64,000 nt of DNA from Gammaproteobacteria bacterium (GCA_034522055.1 JAXHLS010000002.1:3181549-3245548); one strand, 5' to 3'. Counted from the first letter of the stretch, positions 41,110 to 51,045 are shown. The notes: generated by a model not told the origin, from the sequence alone. Made by a program: numbers and translations.

Positions 41110-42429
41110 TTACTGCGTCTGCGACGGGGCCTCGCCATGGCCGTCCGCCCCCAGCACCGAGCCCGCGTCCGGGTCGTCGAACACCGCGCGGTCCAGGGCC
41201 TTTTCGCTCGCGGCGATGACGCAGCTCACGGCGCAGTCTCCGGTGACGTTGCAGGCCGTGCGCATCATGTCCAGCAGGCGGTCCACGCCGATGATAAGCG
41301 CGATCCCCTCCACCGGCAGGCCCACCTGGTTGAGCACCATGGTGAGCATGACGAGCCCGACACCGGGGACCGCCGCGGTGCCGATGGAGGCCAGGGTCGC
41401 GGTGAGCACCACCATCAGGTAGTCGGTCATCCCCAGGTCCACCCCGTAGACGTGGGCGATGAACACCGTGGCCACCCCCTGCATTATGGCGGTGCCGTCC
41501 ATGTTGATGGTGGCCCCCAGGGGCACGGTGAAGGAGGCCACCGAGTTGTCGACCCCCATCTTGGCCTCCACCGTGCGCAGGGTCACCGGGATGGTGGCCC
41601 CGGAGCTGGCGGTGGAGAAGGCGAATGCTGCGGGGTCGCGCATCTTGGAGAAGAAGCGGGCCAGGCTCAGGCCGGTGAGGGTCTTGAGCACCAGGGAATA
41701 GGTGCCGAAGGCGTGGATGGCCAGCGCCGCGGTGAGGGTGAGGAAATAGGCCAGCAGGGGCAGGATGAGGTCCATCCCCTGCTGGGCGAAGGTGCGGGCG
41801 ATGAGGGCGAAGACGCCGTAGGGGGCGAGGCGCATGATGATCTCCACCATGCGCATGATGACTGCGTCCAGGTCGGCGAACAGGTTGAGCACGTGGCGCC
41901 CCCGCTCCCCGGTCATGATGATGGCCACTCCGAACAGGATGGCGAACACGATGATCTGGAGCATGTTGCCCTCGGCCAGGGCCTGGACCGGGTTGTCGGG
42001 CACCATGTCGATGAATACCTCCGTGAGAGGCGGCGCCTCCTGCCCGGTGAACTCCACCTCCGCCGCCTCCACGTCGAGCCCCTCCCCGGGGCCTACGGCG
42101 GTGGCGAGGGTGAGGGCGATGGTCACCGCCACCGCGGTGGTGAACAGGTATAGCAGCAGGGCCTTGATGCCCATGCGCCCGAGGGCGTTCAGGCTGCCCA
42201 GGGAGGTCACGCCCCCCACCAGGGAGACGAACACCAGGGGCACGACGATCATCTTCAGGGCCGCCACGAAGATGGCGCCGACCACGTAGAGGATGCCGTC
42301 CACCAGGTAGGTCTGGACCAGGGTCTGGTCCTGGAACGGGTTCAGCACCATGCCTGCCACGGCGCCGGCCACCAGGGCCACCAGGATGCGGATGGTGAGG
42401 GATGGGTTGCGGGCTGGCGGCGCGTTCAC
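41110..42429 (-). CDS. Dicarboxylate/amino acid:cation symporter (DAACS, GltP/DctA type)
   Basis: The 439-residue membrane protein has the family's eight helices and two re-entrant loops, with the serine-rich hairpin AFSTASSGATIPVTLR, the GATINMDGTAIMQG substrate/sodium motif and DRLLDMMRTACNVTGD near the C terminus. It carries dicarboxylates or glutamate into the cell with sodium or protons. A GTG at 42429 fits the family N terminus; an ATG at 42476 is possible but has a weak ribosome site. It is the first core gene after the island and faces toward it. Confidence 0.85.
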   Translation of the reverse strand: MNAPPARNPSLTIRILVALVAGAVAGMVLNPFQDQTLVQTYLVDGILYVVGAIFVAALKMIVVPLVFVSLVGGVTSLGSLNALGRMGIKALLLYLFTTAVAVTIALTLATAVGPGEGLDVEAAEVEFTGQEAPPLTEVFIDMVPDNPVQALAEGNMLQIIVFAILFGVAIIMTGERGRHVLNLFADLDAVIMRMVEIIMRLAPYGVFALIARTFAQQGMDLILPLLAYFLTLTAALAIHAFGTYSLVLKTLTGLSLARFFSKMRDPAAFAFSTASSGATIPVTLRTVEAKMGVDNSVASFTVPLGATINMDGTAIMQGVATVFIAHVYGVDLGMTDYLMVVLTATLASIGTAAVPGVGLVMLTMVLNQVGLPVEGIALIIGVDRLLDMMRTACNVTGDCAVSCVIAASEKALDRAVFDDPDAGSVLGADGHGEAPSQTQ

Positions 42430-42633
42430 GGGTGCTCTCTGCGATTGGATTGGCGCAGGATGCCCGCCGGCAACCATCGGCGCAAGCAAGCGCCGCCCCG
42501 GGACTGCCATCCCCTTCAGGACCACCGCCGCGGCGAGAGGAAATTCTTTTCTCCACGTCTTTCGCCTGCCATGGACGGCGACCAAACTCCTTGTAGAATG
42601 GCCTTCCCCAGTGCAAGCCGAAGAGATGCCACC

Positions 42634-43098
42634 ATGATGACCCGTAACGCCACCCGGGGCACTGCCCTCCTGTTCTTTATTTCCGCCGGCCTGGTGGGTT
42701 GCGGCGGCGACGAGGCGCCTTCGTCGGCACAGGAAGGGGCGCCCACCGCCCCGGAGACCGCACCCGCGCCGGACCGGCAGTCGGCCACTAACGATGCTCC
42801 CGCATCCGGGCAGGAGTCGCGGCTGTCCCGGGAGGGCCGCGAGTGGACAGAGCAGAGCAGGGAGTTGGGAGCCGCGGCGGTGGAGTCGGGCAAGGAGACG
42901 GCGAAGGAACTCTCTGAGAAGGGTGGAGCCGCCTGGCAGGACATCAAGGAAGGCTCGGGTGAGCTCTACGAGAAGGCGAAGGAAAAGGGTGCCGAGGCCT
43001 ATGACGCCACGAAGGAAAAGGGCAAACAGGCCATGGATTACGCGAAAGAGCGCTATCAGGAGACTACCGGGGAGCCGAAGGCGGACGGCGAACGCTAG
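42634..43098 (+). CDS. Small lipoprotein with charged helical repeats
   Basis: The 154-residue product has a lipoprotein signal with LVGCGG as the lipobox (Cys near 22). A Pro/Ala/Ser-rich linker follows, then a long Lys/Glu/Ala amphipathic helix (about 70-145) in which KEKGAEAYDATKEKGKQAMDYAKER repeats an 11-residue pattern like stress-related LEA/YtxH-type proteins. It is probably anchored to the outer membrane. An ATG pair at 42634/42637 makes the exact start uncertain by one codon. Confidence 0.7.
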   Translation: MMTRNATRGTALLFFISAGLVGCGGDEAPSSAQEGAPTAPETAPAPDRQSATNDAPASGQESRLSREGREWTEQSRELGAAAVESGKETAKELSEKGGAAWQDIKEGSGELYEKAKEKGAEAYDATKEKGKQAMDYAKERYQETTGEPKADGER

Positions 43099-43115
43099 CG
43101 ATACCCTGGCAGCCC

Positions 43116-44312
43116 ATGGCTCCCGACGTTTCAGGCTTTTCCGTTCAGGGCCCAAGTCGTGCGGCACCGGTGCCGCCGGAGCACGCTCTGGAGTGGCTGG
43201 ATAGCAATATCGCGGCCCTGCCCGGGGAGGCCGTGACCCTGGGCGCCGCCTACGCCCGGGTGCTGGCCCGGCCGGTGCAAGCCGCTGCCGCCCTGCCGGC
43301 CACTGCCCTGGCGGGCCGCAACGGCTATGCCGTCCATATCCGGGCCACCATCGGGGCCAGCAGCTACAGCCCCTTGCGCTTGCGATTGCGCAAGGGGAGC
43401 GGGGACGGCGGGTTGGCCGTGGATGAGGCCGTGGCGGTGGCTAGTGGTGCCCCCCTGCCGGAGGGCGCCGATGGTGTGCTGCCGCGGGAGGAGGCCGAAG
43501 TCCTCGGGTCGGTGCTGGAGATATATGGCGCAGTGGCGGCGGGGGAGCACGTGCTGGCGGCGGGGGCTGAGGCCGCCGCGGGTGCCACCGTGCTGGCTTC
43601 GGGCCACCGCCTGCGGGCCCATGATCTGGCCCAGCTGGCGGCCCTCGGTGTGGAGACCGTCATGGTCGTGCGCCGGCCGCGGGTCCGCCTGGTGGCGGCC
43701 CCCGGGGGGCCGCTGGCGGCGGGAGATACGGCCGGTCTCATGCTCGAGAGCCTGGTGCGACGCGATGGGGGGGCGGTGGAGGGACGCCATCTGGCCACCG
43801 ATGCGGCGGCCCTTGAGGCCCGTCTGGCGGCGCCGGGTGGGGACCTGCTGCTCGTCTACGGCGGCAGCGGGGACGGCGAGGGTGATTTTGCCGCCGCCGC
43901 CCTGGCCCGCGGCGATGTCCTGGAGGTCCATGGCGTCGCCATCAATCCCGGGGAGACGGTGGGTCTCGGCCGCCTCGGGGGACGGCCCGTGATCCTGCTG
44001 CCCGGCGCGCCTCTGGCCTGCCTGTGCGCCTACGAGCTGTTGGCGGGGCGTGCCGTGCGGCGCCTCGCCGGGGACGGCGGGGATTGGCCCTACGTCGTTC
44101 GACACGCCACCCTCCAATCCAAGGTGGCCTCGCGGCTGGGGCGGCTGGAGTTCTGCCGGGTACGCCTCGAAGGCGACCGCGCGGTGCCCCTGGCCGTGAG
44201 TGAGGGGCGCCTGCTGGCCTCGGCGGTGGCGGCCGATGGCTTCGTGATCATTCCCATGCACAGCGAAGGTTACCCGGAGGGTACGGAGGTGGAGGTGCAT
44301 GTCTTCCAGTGA
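43116..44312 (+). CDS. MoeA-like molybdopterin biosynthesis protein (divergent)
   Basis: The 398-residue protein follows the MoeA layout with GRNGYAVHI in place of the usual DGYA, ASGAPLPEGADGVLPREEA near 110, and VHGVAINPGETVGLGRLGGRPVILLPGAPLACLCAYELLAG near 270-310. MoeA inserts molybdenum into molybdopterin. The canonical metal-site segments (NxDGYA and GDE) are altered, so it may have lost activity or changed role. It overlaps the MoeA-fusion gene by 14 bases. Confidence 0.75.
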   Translation: MAPDVSGFSVQGPSRAAPVPPEHALEWLDSNIAALPGEAVTLGAAYARVLARPVQAAAALPATALAGRNGYAVHIRATIGASSYSPLRLRLRKGSGDGGLAVDEAVAVASGAPLPEGADGVLPREEAEVLGSVLEIYGAVAAGEHVLAAGAEAAAGATVLASGHRLRAHDLAQLAALGVETVMVVRRPRVRLVAAPGGPLAAGDTAGLMLESLVRRDGGAVEGRHLATDAAALEARLAAPGGDLLLVYGGSGDGEGDFAAAALARGDVLEVHGVAINPGETVGLGRLGGRPVILLPGAPLACLCAYELLAGRAVRRLAGDGGDWPYVVRHATLQSKVASRLGRLEFCRVRLEGDRAVPLAVSEGRLLASAVAADGFVIIPMHSEGYPEGTEVEVHVFQ

Positions 44313-46311
44313 TCCCGCTGCCACGGCCCGCCAGGCGGCCGAGGCTCTGCAGCGGCGCCGTCGCGCCGCCACCCAGCAGCAGTTTCTGGAGGTGGTGGAC
44401 GCCGACGAGGCGCGCCGGCGCTTCGCCGCGGCGCTGCGGCCGGCGCCGCTGGGCCCGGAGACGGTGCCCCTGGCGGCGGCCCTGCACCGCATCCTCGCCG
44501 CGGACGTGGTGGCGGGGGTGGACGTGCCCAACTTCGATCGCGCCAACGTGGATGGCTTTGCGGTGCGCGCCGCCGATACCGCCGGGGCCGGCGAGGAGGC
44601 CCCCTGCCGCCTGCGACTCAATCCGGAGGTACTCACGCCGGGCGTCGAGGCGGTGTGTACGGTGGAGCCGGGCACCGCGACGGTGCTGGCCACCGGCGCC
44701 GTCATCCCCCGCGGGGCGGACGCGGTGGTGATGGTGGAAGACACGGAGCTCGCGGACGACGGGGAACTGTTGCTGATACGCCGGCCGACCGCCACCGGCG
44801 CTTTCGTCACCTTCGCCGGTACCGATGTGGGGCGGGGCGAGACGGTACTGCATGCCGGCCAGGTGCTGACCTCCCGGGAGGTGGGCCTGCTGGCGGCGGT
44901 GGGGCAGCCCGAGGCGGTGGTGTATCGCCGCCCGCGGGTGGCGGTGATCTCCACCGGCGACGAGGTGGTGGCCCCCGGCGAGCCCCTGGGGCGGGGCCGC
45001 GTCTACGACTCCAACGAAGCTATCGTCGCCGCCGCGGTGGAGGAACTGGGTTGCGAGGCGGTACGCCTCGGCGCCGTGGCCGACGACCCGGTGGCCATGG
45101 AGGCGATGGTGCGACGGGGGTTGGCGTGCGACATGGTGATCCTGTCGGGGGGCACCTCCAAGGGTGCCGGTGACCTCTCCTACCACGTCATCAGTGGCCT
45201 CGGGGCGCCGGGGATCGTGGTCCATGGCGTCGCCATCAAGCCGGGCAAGCCCCTGTGCCTGGCGGTGGCCGACGGCAAGCCCCTGGTGATCCTGCCGGGC
45301 TTTCCCACCTCGGCCATCTTCACCTTCCATGAGTTCGTGGCGCCGGTGCTGCTGCAGATGGCCGGCAGCCGGGAGCGCCGGCGCGCCGGCGTCGAAGCCC
45401 GTCTCGCGGTGCGCACGCGCTCGGAGAGCGGCCGCACCGAATACCTGATGGTCAACCTGCTGCGCACCGCCGGGGGCTATGCCGCCTATCCCACGGGCAA
45501 GAACTCGGGGGCCGTCACCACCTTCAGCAAGGCCGACGGTTTCATGGTCATTCCCGCCCAGACGGAGCAGCTGGCCGCCGACACGCCCGTGGAGGTGCAG
45601 CTCATTTCGGAGCGGCTGGAGCCCGCGGATCTGGTGACCATCGGCAGCCATTGCGTGGGACTCGACCGGTTGCTGGGGCGCTTGCAGGGGGAGGGCCTGG
45701 TCATCAAGTCCCTCCATGTGGGCAGTATGGGGGGGCTGGCCGCGGCCCGGCGCGGCGAGTGCGACATCGCCGGGGTCCATCTCATGGATCCCGACACCCA
45801 GGAATACAACCGGCCCTTCCTGGAACCGGGCATGGAACTGGTGAAGGGCTATCGCCGCCTCCAGGGGGTGGTGTTCCGTGCCGGCGACGCCCGCTTCGCC
45901 GCTGCCGCCACGCCGGAGGAGGGGGTGGCGGCGGCCCTGGCCGACCCCCGGTGCATCATGGTCAACCGCAATGCCGGCAGTGGTACCCGGGTGCTCATCG
46001 ACCGGCTGCTGGGTGATCGCCAGCCGGCGGGCTACGGGGTCCAGACCAACTCCCACAACGCCGTGGCCAGCGCCGTCGCCCAGGGCCGTGCTGATTGGGG
46101 GGTGGCCATCGATACCGTGGCCCGGGAGTATGGCCTCGATTTTCTCCCCTTAAAGGAGGAACACTACGACTTCGTCATCCCCGAGAGTCGGCTGGAGCGC
46201 CCGGCGGTGGGGCGTTTCCTGGCCCTGCTCCACAGCGAGGAGGGACGCGCCCTGCTTGCCGCCCTGGGCTTCAGGCACGGCGGCGAGGCGGCGAATGCCG
46301 GGCCAGCTTAA
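44299..46311 (+). CDS. MoeA fused to a periplasmic-binding-like domain
   Basis: The 670-residue protein has a full MoeA (about 25-435) with FDRANVDGFAVRAAD, VISTGDEVVAPGEPL, SGGTSKGAGDLSYHVI and a PGFPTSAIFTFHEFVAPVL segment. It is joined to a substrate-binding-type domain (about 440-655, with GSHCVGLDRLLGRLQ, NRNAGSGTRVLIDRLLG and RADWGVAIDTVAREYGLDFLPLKEEHYDF). Fusions like this belong to COG0303/COG1910 and may sense or deliver molybdate or tungstate. There is no signal peptide, so the binding domain is cytoplasmic. Confidence 0.88.
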   Translation: MSSSDPAATARQAAEALQRRRRAATQQQFLEVVDADEARRRFAAALRPAPLGPETVPLAAALHRILAADVVAGVDVPNFDRANVDGFAVRAADTAGAGEEAPCRLRLNPEVLTPGVEAVCTVEPGTATVLATGAVIPRGADAVVMVEDTELADDGELLLIRRPTATGAFVTFAGTDVGRGETVLHAGQVLTSREVGLLAAVGQPEAVVYRRPRVAVISTGDEVVAPGEPLGRGRVYDSNEAIVAAAVEELGCEAVRLGAVADDPVAMEAMVRRGLACDMVILSGGTSKGAGDLSYHVISGLGAPGIVVHGVAIKPGKPLCLAVADGKPLVILPGFPTSAIFTFHEFVAPVLLQMAGSRERRRAGVEARLAVRTRSESGRTEYLMVNLLRTAGGYAAYPTGKNSGAVTTFSKADGFMVIPAQTEQLAADTPVEVQLISERLEPADLVTIGSHCVGLDRLLGRLQGEGLVIKSLHVGSMGGLAAARRGECDIAGVHLMDPDTQEYNRPFLEPGMELVKGYRRLQGVVFRAGDARFAAAATPEEGVAAALADPRCIMVNRNAGSGTRVLIDRLLGDRQPAGYGVQTNSHNAVASAVAQGRADWGVAIDTVAREYGLDFLPLKEEHYDFVIPESRLERPAVGRFLALLHSEEGRALLAALGFRHGGEAANAGPA

Positions 46312-46346
46312 CGGCAACGAGGGCGCTCTGACGTGGGCGGCGCCGC

Positions 46347-47264
46347 CTATCTGGCTTCGCCGCCGGCGGGCAGGCCCTGGAGCAGCTGGATGAAGGCGTT
46401 GGCCACGGGGTTGTTCAGGGTGGACCGGGTGCGCGCCGCCCACAGGGTGCGCATGATGCGCAGTCCCTGCACCTTGATGTGGAACAGCTCCCCCGAGCGC
46501 AGGGCGTCCTCCAGGGCGAAGCGGGGCAGGAAGCTGACGTAGGGGCCGCGCTGGAGCATCTCGATGATGGTGTCGGTGGAGCCCACCTCCATGGCCACGG
46601 GGATGTGGGGGATGTCGATGGCGGCCAGGGCCTGTTCAAGCGCGGTGCGGGTGGAGGAGCGGGCCTCCCGCAGCACGTAGTCCAGGTCGGGGATGCGCGC
46701 CACGGGCAGGGGATCGCTGCCCCACAAGGGATGATTGGGGCCGCACACCATCAGCAGCTCGTCCTCCAGCCACTTCTGCACCAGGATGTCGGGGTGGTCC
46801 GGGGCCATCTCCAGTAGCGCCAGATCTGCCAGGCCGGTGGCGAGACGAGTCTGGATCCAGCGGCTGTAGTTCATCTGGCTGACGATGCGGTAGTCGGGAT
46901 GGGCGCGCGCGAAACGCATCAGCAGGTCCGGCAGCAGGTGCTCGCCGATGGCGGACGTCACCTCGAGACGCAGGGTGCTGCGACCGGCCCGCAGGGAGGC
47001 CAGATCGTCCTGCAGGGAGCCGTGATGGTCGAGGGCCAGACGCGCGTAGTTGTAGACCTTCTCGCCGGCAGCGGTGAGCTGCAGGCGCCGGCCCTTGCGT
47101 TCCATCAGGGCCTCGCCATAGCAGTTCTCCAGGGCCCGCAGGCGCTTGGTGACGGCGGGTTGTCCCACGTGTAGGGCGGTGGCGGCCTCGTTCACCCCAC
47201 CCAGTTCCACCACGGCCCGCAGGGCCGCCAGGCCATTCAGGTCCGGAAGAACGTCATATTCCAT
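46347..47264 (-). CDS. LysR-family regulator
   Basis: The 305-residue protein has the LysR helix-turn-helix (about 10-65, AALRAVVELGGVNEAATALHVGQPAVTKRLRALE) and a substrate-binding domain. It is divergent from the SLC13 permease gene, with a short AT-rich region between, so it likely controls that operon. Ligand is unknown; a sulfur oxyanion or dicarboxylate fits the permease. Confidence 0.88.
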   Translation of the reverse strand: MEYDVLPDLNGLAALRAVVELGGVNEAATALHVGQPAVTKRLRALENCYGEALMERKGRRLQLTAAGEKVYNYARLALDHHGSLQDDLASLRAGRSTLRLEVTSAIGEHLLPDLLMRFARAHPDYRIVSQMNYSRWIQTRLATGLADLALLEMAPDHPDILVQKWLEDELLMVCGPNHPLWGSDPLPVARIPDLDYVLREARSSTRTALEQALAAIDIPHIPVAMEVGSTDTIIEMLQRGPYVSFLPRFALEDALRSGELFHIKVQGLRIMRTLWAARTRSTLNNPVANAFIQLLQGLPAGGEAR

Positions 47265-47272
47265 ATAAGAAT

Positions 47273-47298
47273 ATTTGTAAGTAACAATTCATTTGTAA
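47273..47298. promoter_or_regulatory. Possible LysR operator
   Basis: ATTTGTAA is repeated at 47273 and 47291, 18 bp apart, just upstream of the LysR start. The rest of the gap to 47558 has no clear site. Confidence 0.35.
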
Positions 47299-47558
47299 TG
47301 TAGCTCATTCATGGGGAGAATTACCCATCTCTGGGATGAATTGGCGCCCCTGACGCGATCCGCGCTCCAGAATTTCGGCGAGCGCTCAGTTTCCAATAAA
47401 GAATATCTTGCCAGGCATAGCCTGGGCTAATGGAGCCCTGGTGCGGGGACGCCGGTTTCCGTTCGCGGCGCCGGGCCATGTCGTTCCGTCACGGCGTGGC
47501 CGTGGCCGGCGCCTGCCCATCATCCGGTTTCCGAAATACAAAATCTGGAGAAATCACC

Positions 47559-49547
47559 GTGACAGCCTTGGCAGATGAAGAAAAGGTATCCGCAAGCAGT
47601 GGCGGCCTGACCCGCAACCAATGGGTGGCCGGTGTCGTCTTCTTCGTCGTCGCCCTCGGCCTCGGCATGGTGGTGCCCAACACGGAGATCGCGTGGGTCA
47701 CCGGCATCCTGCTGCTCACCATCTACCTGTTCGCCTTCGAGGTGGTGGGGGTGGACGTGGCGGCCATCAGTATCATGGTTTTGCTGGGGCTGACGGACCT
47801 GCTCGCGCCTCTCATGGGCATCGACCAGGGCCTGGTGGACCCCCGCAGCCTGTTTGACGGTTTCGCTTCCAACGCCGTGATGTCCATCATCGCAGTCATG
47901 ATCATCGGCGCCGGCCTGGACAAGACGGGCGTCATGACCCGGGTGGCGGGCTTCATCCTGCGTGTCGGCGGCACCACCGAGACCCGCATTATCCCCATCA
48001 TCTCCGGCACCGTCGGCGTTATATCCTCTTTCATGCAGAACGTGGGGGCCGCCGCCCTGTTCCTGCCGGTGGTGGGCCGTATCTCCGCCCGCACCGAGAT
48101 CCCCATGTCCCGCCTGCTCATGCCCATGGGCTTCTGCGCTATCCTCGGCGGCACCGTGACCATGGTGGGTTCGAGTCCGTTGATTTTGCTCAATGACCTC
48201 ATGCTCACCTCCAACAAGGCACTGCCGGCGGAGCAGCAGATGGAGACCTGGTCCCTGTTCTCCGTGACCCCCATCGGCCTCGCCCTGGTGGCCACGGGCA
48301 TCATCTATTTTGTCATCGCCGGACGCTGGGTGCTGCCGGTGAGGGCAACGGAAGAGGGGGGCGGCAGCGCCAAGAAGGCCAAGGATTACTTCGAGAGCCT
48401 CTACGGCGTTAACTACGATCTCTACGAGGTGGTGGTGCCCGCCGAGAGCCCCCTGGTGGGCAAGAACCTCGACGATATCGAGGGCTACCACGCGGTGAGG
48501 GTGGTGGCAGTGGACAAGGGAGACGGGCCGCGCTTCGGGGCCAACTCGGTGGACCGCGACACCGGCATCGAGGCCGGCACCATCCTCGGTTTGCTGGCCG
48601 CTCCTTCCGTCTTCGGCCCCTTCGCCCTGGCGGCCCAGGTGGACGTGCGCAGGGGGCTGGAGACCTTCGCCAACGCCCTGGTGTCATCCAAGGCCGGCAT
48701 CGCCGAACTGGTGATTCCGCCAGGTTCCAAGCTCATCGGCAAGACCGCCCGGGACATGGCCATGCGCAAGGCCTTCGGTCTCTCGGTGCTGGCCATCAAC
48801 CGCGGTGGCGAGACCATCACCCGGGAGGGTGGAGGGGTACGGGCGACGCCTTTCCAGGCCGGCGACGTGCTGGTGGGGTATATCACCTGGGACGACTTGG
48901 CGCGTCTGGAGAAGAATTCGGATTTTGTCATCATCACCACGGAATATCCCCACGAGGAACTGCGGCCCCAGAAGGTGAAGTGGGCCGGGTTGTTCTTCGC
49001 CCTGGCCTTGTTCCTGGTGCTGTTCACGGATGTGCGGCTGTCCGTGGCCCTGCTCACCGGGGCCTTGGGGATGGTGCTGTCGGGGGTGCTCAAGATCGAG
49101 GAGGCCTACGACGCGGTGTCGTGGAAGACCGTGTTCCTGCTGGCCTCCCTGATCCCTCTGGGCCTCGCGGTGGAGACCACGGGCACGGCGAAGTGGATCG
49201 CCGATCAGACCCTCCTGGTGGTGGGGGACATGCCCTCCTGGGTCATCCAGGCGGCCATCGCCGTACTGGCCACCTTCTTCACCCTGGTGATGTCCAACGT
49301 GGGGGCCACGGTGCTGCTGGTGCCCCTGGCGGTGAACATCGCCATCGGCGCAGGGGAAGACCCGGCCCTCTACGCCCTCACGGTGGCCCTGGCCACCTCC
49401 AACTCCTTCCTCATCCCGACCCACCAGGTGAATGCCCTCATCATGGCCCCCGGGGGGTACGGCGTGCCCGACTACATACGGGCCGGCGGCGTCATGACCA
49501 TCCTGTTTCTGGTGGTCATGCTGCCCATGCTGAACCTCGTCTACTGA
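47559..49547 (+). CDS. SLC13-family permease with TrkA-C domains
   Basis: The 662-residue membrane protein has two blocks of helices (about 20-270 and 475-660) around a cytoplasmic pair of RCK/TrkA-C domains (about 295-455, with YDLYEVVVPAESPLVGKNLDDIE and AELVIPPGSKLIGKTARDMA). This is the divalent-anion:sodium symporter type used for sulfate or related oxyanions. A GTG at 47559 with CTGGAG fits; the ATG 129 bases upstream reads through unlike sequence. Its stop overlaps the NhaD-type start as TGATG, so a sodium antiporter is coupled to it. Confidence 0.8.
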   Translation: MTALADEEKVSASSGGLTRNQWVAGVVFFVVALGLGMVVPNTEIAWVTGILLLTIYLFAFEVVGVDVAAISIMVLLGLTDLLAPLMGIDQGLVDPRSLFDGFASNAVMSIIAVMIIGAGLDKTGVMTRVAGFILRVGGTTETRIIPIISGTVGVISSFMQNVGAAALFLPVVGRISARTEIPMSRLLMPMGFCAILGGTVTMVGSSPLILLNDLMLTSNKALPAEQQMETWSLFSVTPIGLALVATGIIYFVIAGRWVLPVRATEEGGGSAKKAKDYFESLYGVNYDLYEVVVPAESPLVGKNLDDIEGYHAVRVVAVDKGDGPRFGANSVDRDTGIEAGTILGLLAAPSVFGPFALAAQVDVRRGLETFANALVSSKAGIAELVIPPGSKLIGKTARDMAMRKAFGLSVLAINRGGETITREGGGVRATPFQAGDVLVGYITWDDLARLEKNSDFVIITTEYPHEELRPQKVKWAGLFFALALFLVLFTDVRLSVALLTGALGMVLSGVLKIEEAYDAVSWKTVFLLASLIPLGLAVETTGTAKWIADQTLLVVGDMPSWVIQAAIAVLATFFTLVMSNVGATVLLVPLAVNIAIGAGEDPALYALTVALATSNSFLIPTHQVNALIMAPGGYGVPDYIRAGGVMTILFLVVMLPMLNLVY

Positions 49548-50965
49548 TGCGCTTCGCTCACTTGGTCCGCGCCGTCGTTCTCATCGCCCTGGCAGGGGTA
49601 CCCGGAGTAGTGATGGCCATGCCCGAGCGCATGGATCTCACCGGTCACTGGGTGGGCTTCACGGCCATCGCCCTGTTCGTCATCGCCTACGGGCTGGTCA
49701 TGGCGGAGGAGTTCACCCACCTGCGCAAGTCCAAGCCCATGATCATCGCCGCCGGCCTCATCTGGGCCTTCATCGGCCTGGTCTATACCGGTCATGGCGA
49801 CACCGAGACCGCCCAGCAGGCCCTGCGGCACTACATCCTGGAGTTCGCGGAGCTGGGCCTGTTCCTGCTGGTGGCCATGACCTATATCAACGCCATGGAG
49901 GAACGCCGGGTCTTCGATGCCCTGCGCTCGTGGCTGGTGCGTTCCGGTTTCGGGTTCCGGCAGTTGTTCTGGATCACCGGCCTGCTGGCTTTCTTCATAT
50001 CGCCCGTAGCCGATAACCTCACCACCGCGCTGCTCATGGCCACGGTGGTGCTGTCGGTGGGCGGGGACAATGCCCGCTTCGTCACCCTGGCGTGCATCAA
50101 CATCGTGGTGGCCGCCAACGCCGGCGGGGCCTTCAGCCCCTTCGGGGACATCACCACCCTGATGGTATGGCAGAAGGGCATAGTGGAGTTCTGGGGCTTC
50201 TTCGCCCTGTTCATTCCCTCGGTGGTGAATTTCCTCATCCCCGCCACGCTGATGCACTTCGCGGTGCCCCGGGAGCAGCCCGTGGTGGTGGAGGAGGCGG
50301 TCACCCTGCACCGGGGTGCCCGCCGGATCATTCTTTTGTTCTTGGCCACCATCGCCACCGCCGTGGTATTCCACAATTTCCTGCATCTGCCGCCGGTGGT
50401 GGGGATGCTGACGGGTATGGGTTATCTGCAGATCTTCGGCTACTACCTGAGTCGTACCCTCGAGCGCGACCACCGGCACTTGGAGCACAAGGGCTTCGAG
50501 CGCGGCGAGTTGGGTGATATCGTGCCCTTCGACGTATTCGAATCGGTGGCGCGTTCCGAGTGGGATACCCTGTTCTTCTTCTATGGCGTGGTGGCCTGTG
50601 TCGGGGGGCTTGGCTTTATCGGTTATCTGGAACTGGTCTCCCACACCATGTATCTGGGTTGGGGGGCCACTCAGGCCAACGTGGCGGTGGGGGCGCTGTC
50701 CGCCATCGTCGACAACATCCCGGTGATGTTCGCGGTGCTCAGCATGGAGCCGGATATGTCCCATGGGCAGTGGCTGCTGGTGACCCTCACTGCTGGGGTG
50801 GGGGGCTCCCTGCTGTCGGTGGGTTCCGCCGCGGGGGTGGCCCTCATGGGACTGGCCCGCGGCAAGTACACCTTCTTCGGGCACCTGCGTTGGATGCCGG
50901 TGATTCTGCTGGGTTATGCCGGCAGCATCGTCGCCCACTTCTGGGTCAACGCCCGGTTCTTCTGA
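49547..50965 (+). CDS. NhaD-type sodium/proton antiporter
   Basis: The 472-residue protein has a short signal-like N-terminal helix and about 12 membrane helices. Characteristic stretches are SPVADNLTTALLMATVVLS and NIVVAANAGGAFSPFGDITTLMVWQKG near 150-210, and GALSAIVDNIPVMFAVLSM near 380. NhaD antiporters expel sodium and suit halophilic or alkaliphilic hosts. It is translationally coupled to the SLC13 gene, suggesting sodium cycling for that symporter. Confidence 0.88.
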   Translation: MRFAHLVRAVVLIALAGVPGVVMAMPERMDLTGHWVGFTAIALFVIAYGLVMAEEFTHLRKSKPMIIAAGLIWAFIGLVYTGHGDTETAQQALRHYILEFAELGLFLLVAMTYINAMEERRVFDALRSWLVRSGFGFRQLFWITGLLAFFISPVADNLTTALLMATVVLSVGGDNARFVTLACINIVVAANAGGAFSPFGDITTLMVWQKGIVEFWGFFALFIPSVVNFLIPATLMHFAVPREQPVVVEEAVTLHRGARRIILLFLATIATAVVFHNFLHLPPVVGMLTGMGYLQIFGYYLSRTLERDHRHLEHKGFERGELGDIVPFDVFESVARSEWDTLFFFYGVVACVGGLGFIGYLELVSHTMYLGWGATQANVAVGALSAIVDNIPVMFAVLSMEPDMSHGQWLLVTLTAGVGGSLLSVGSAAGVALMGLARGKYTFFGHLRWMPVILLGYAGSIVAHFWVNARFF

Positions 50966-51045
50966 CCCCGGTTCGACGCCGGCCTCTCGGTTGCCTCGTG
51001 GGGCCCGATAGACACGTGGGCCCACGGTAAACGCTGAATTCTTCA

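Noticed and set aside
40914-41138. A 74-codon basic minus-strand frame after the symporter
   Set aside because: It spans a terminator and the symporter stop and has no ribosome site or homology; probably chance.
41030-42616. A 528-codon minus-strand frame overlapping the symporter
   Set aside because: It is a shifted frame of the symporter: Gly/His/Arg-rich with no membrane helices.
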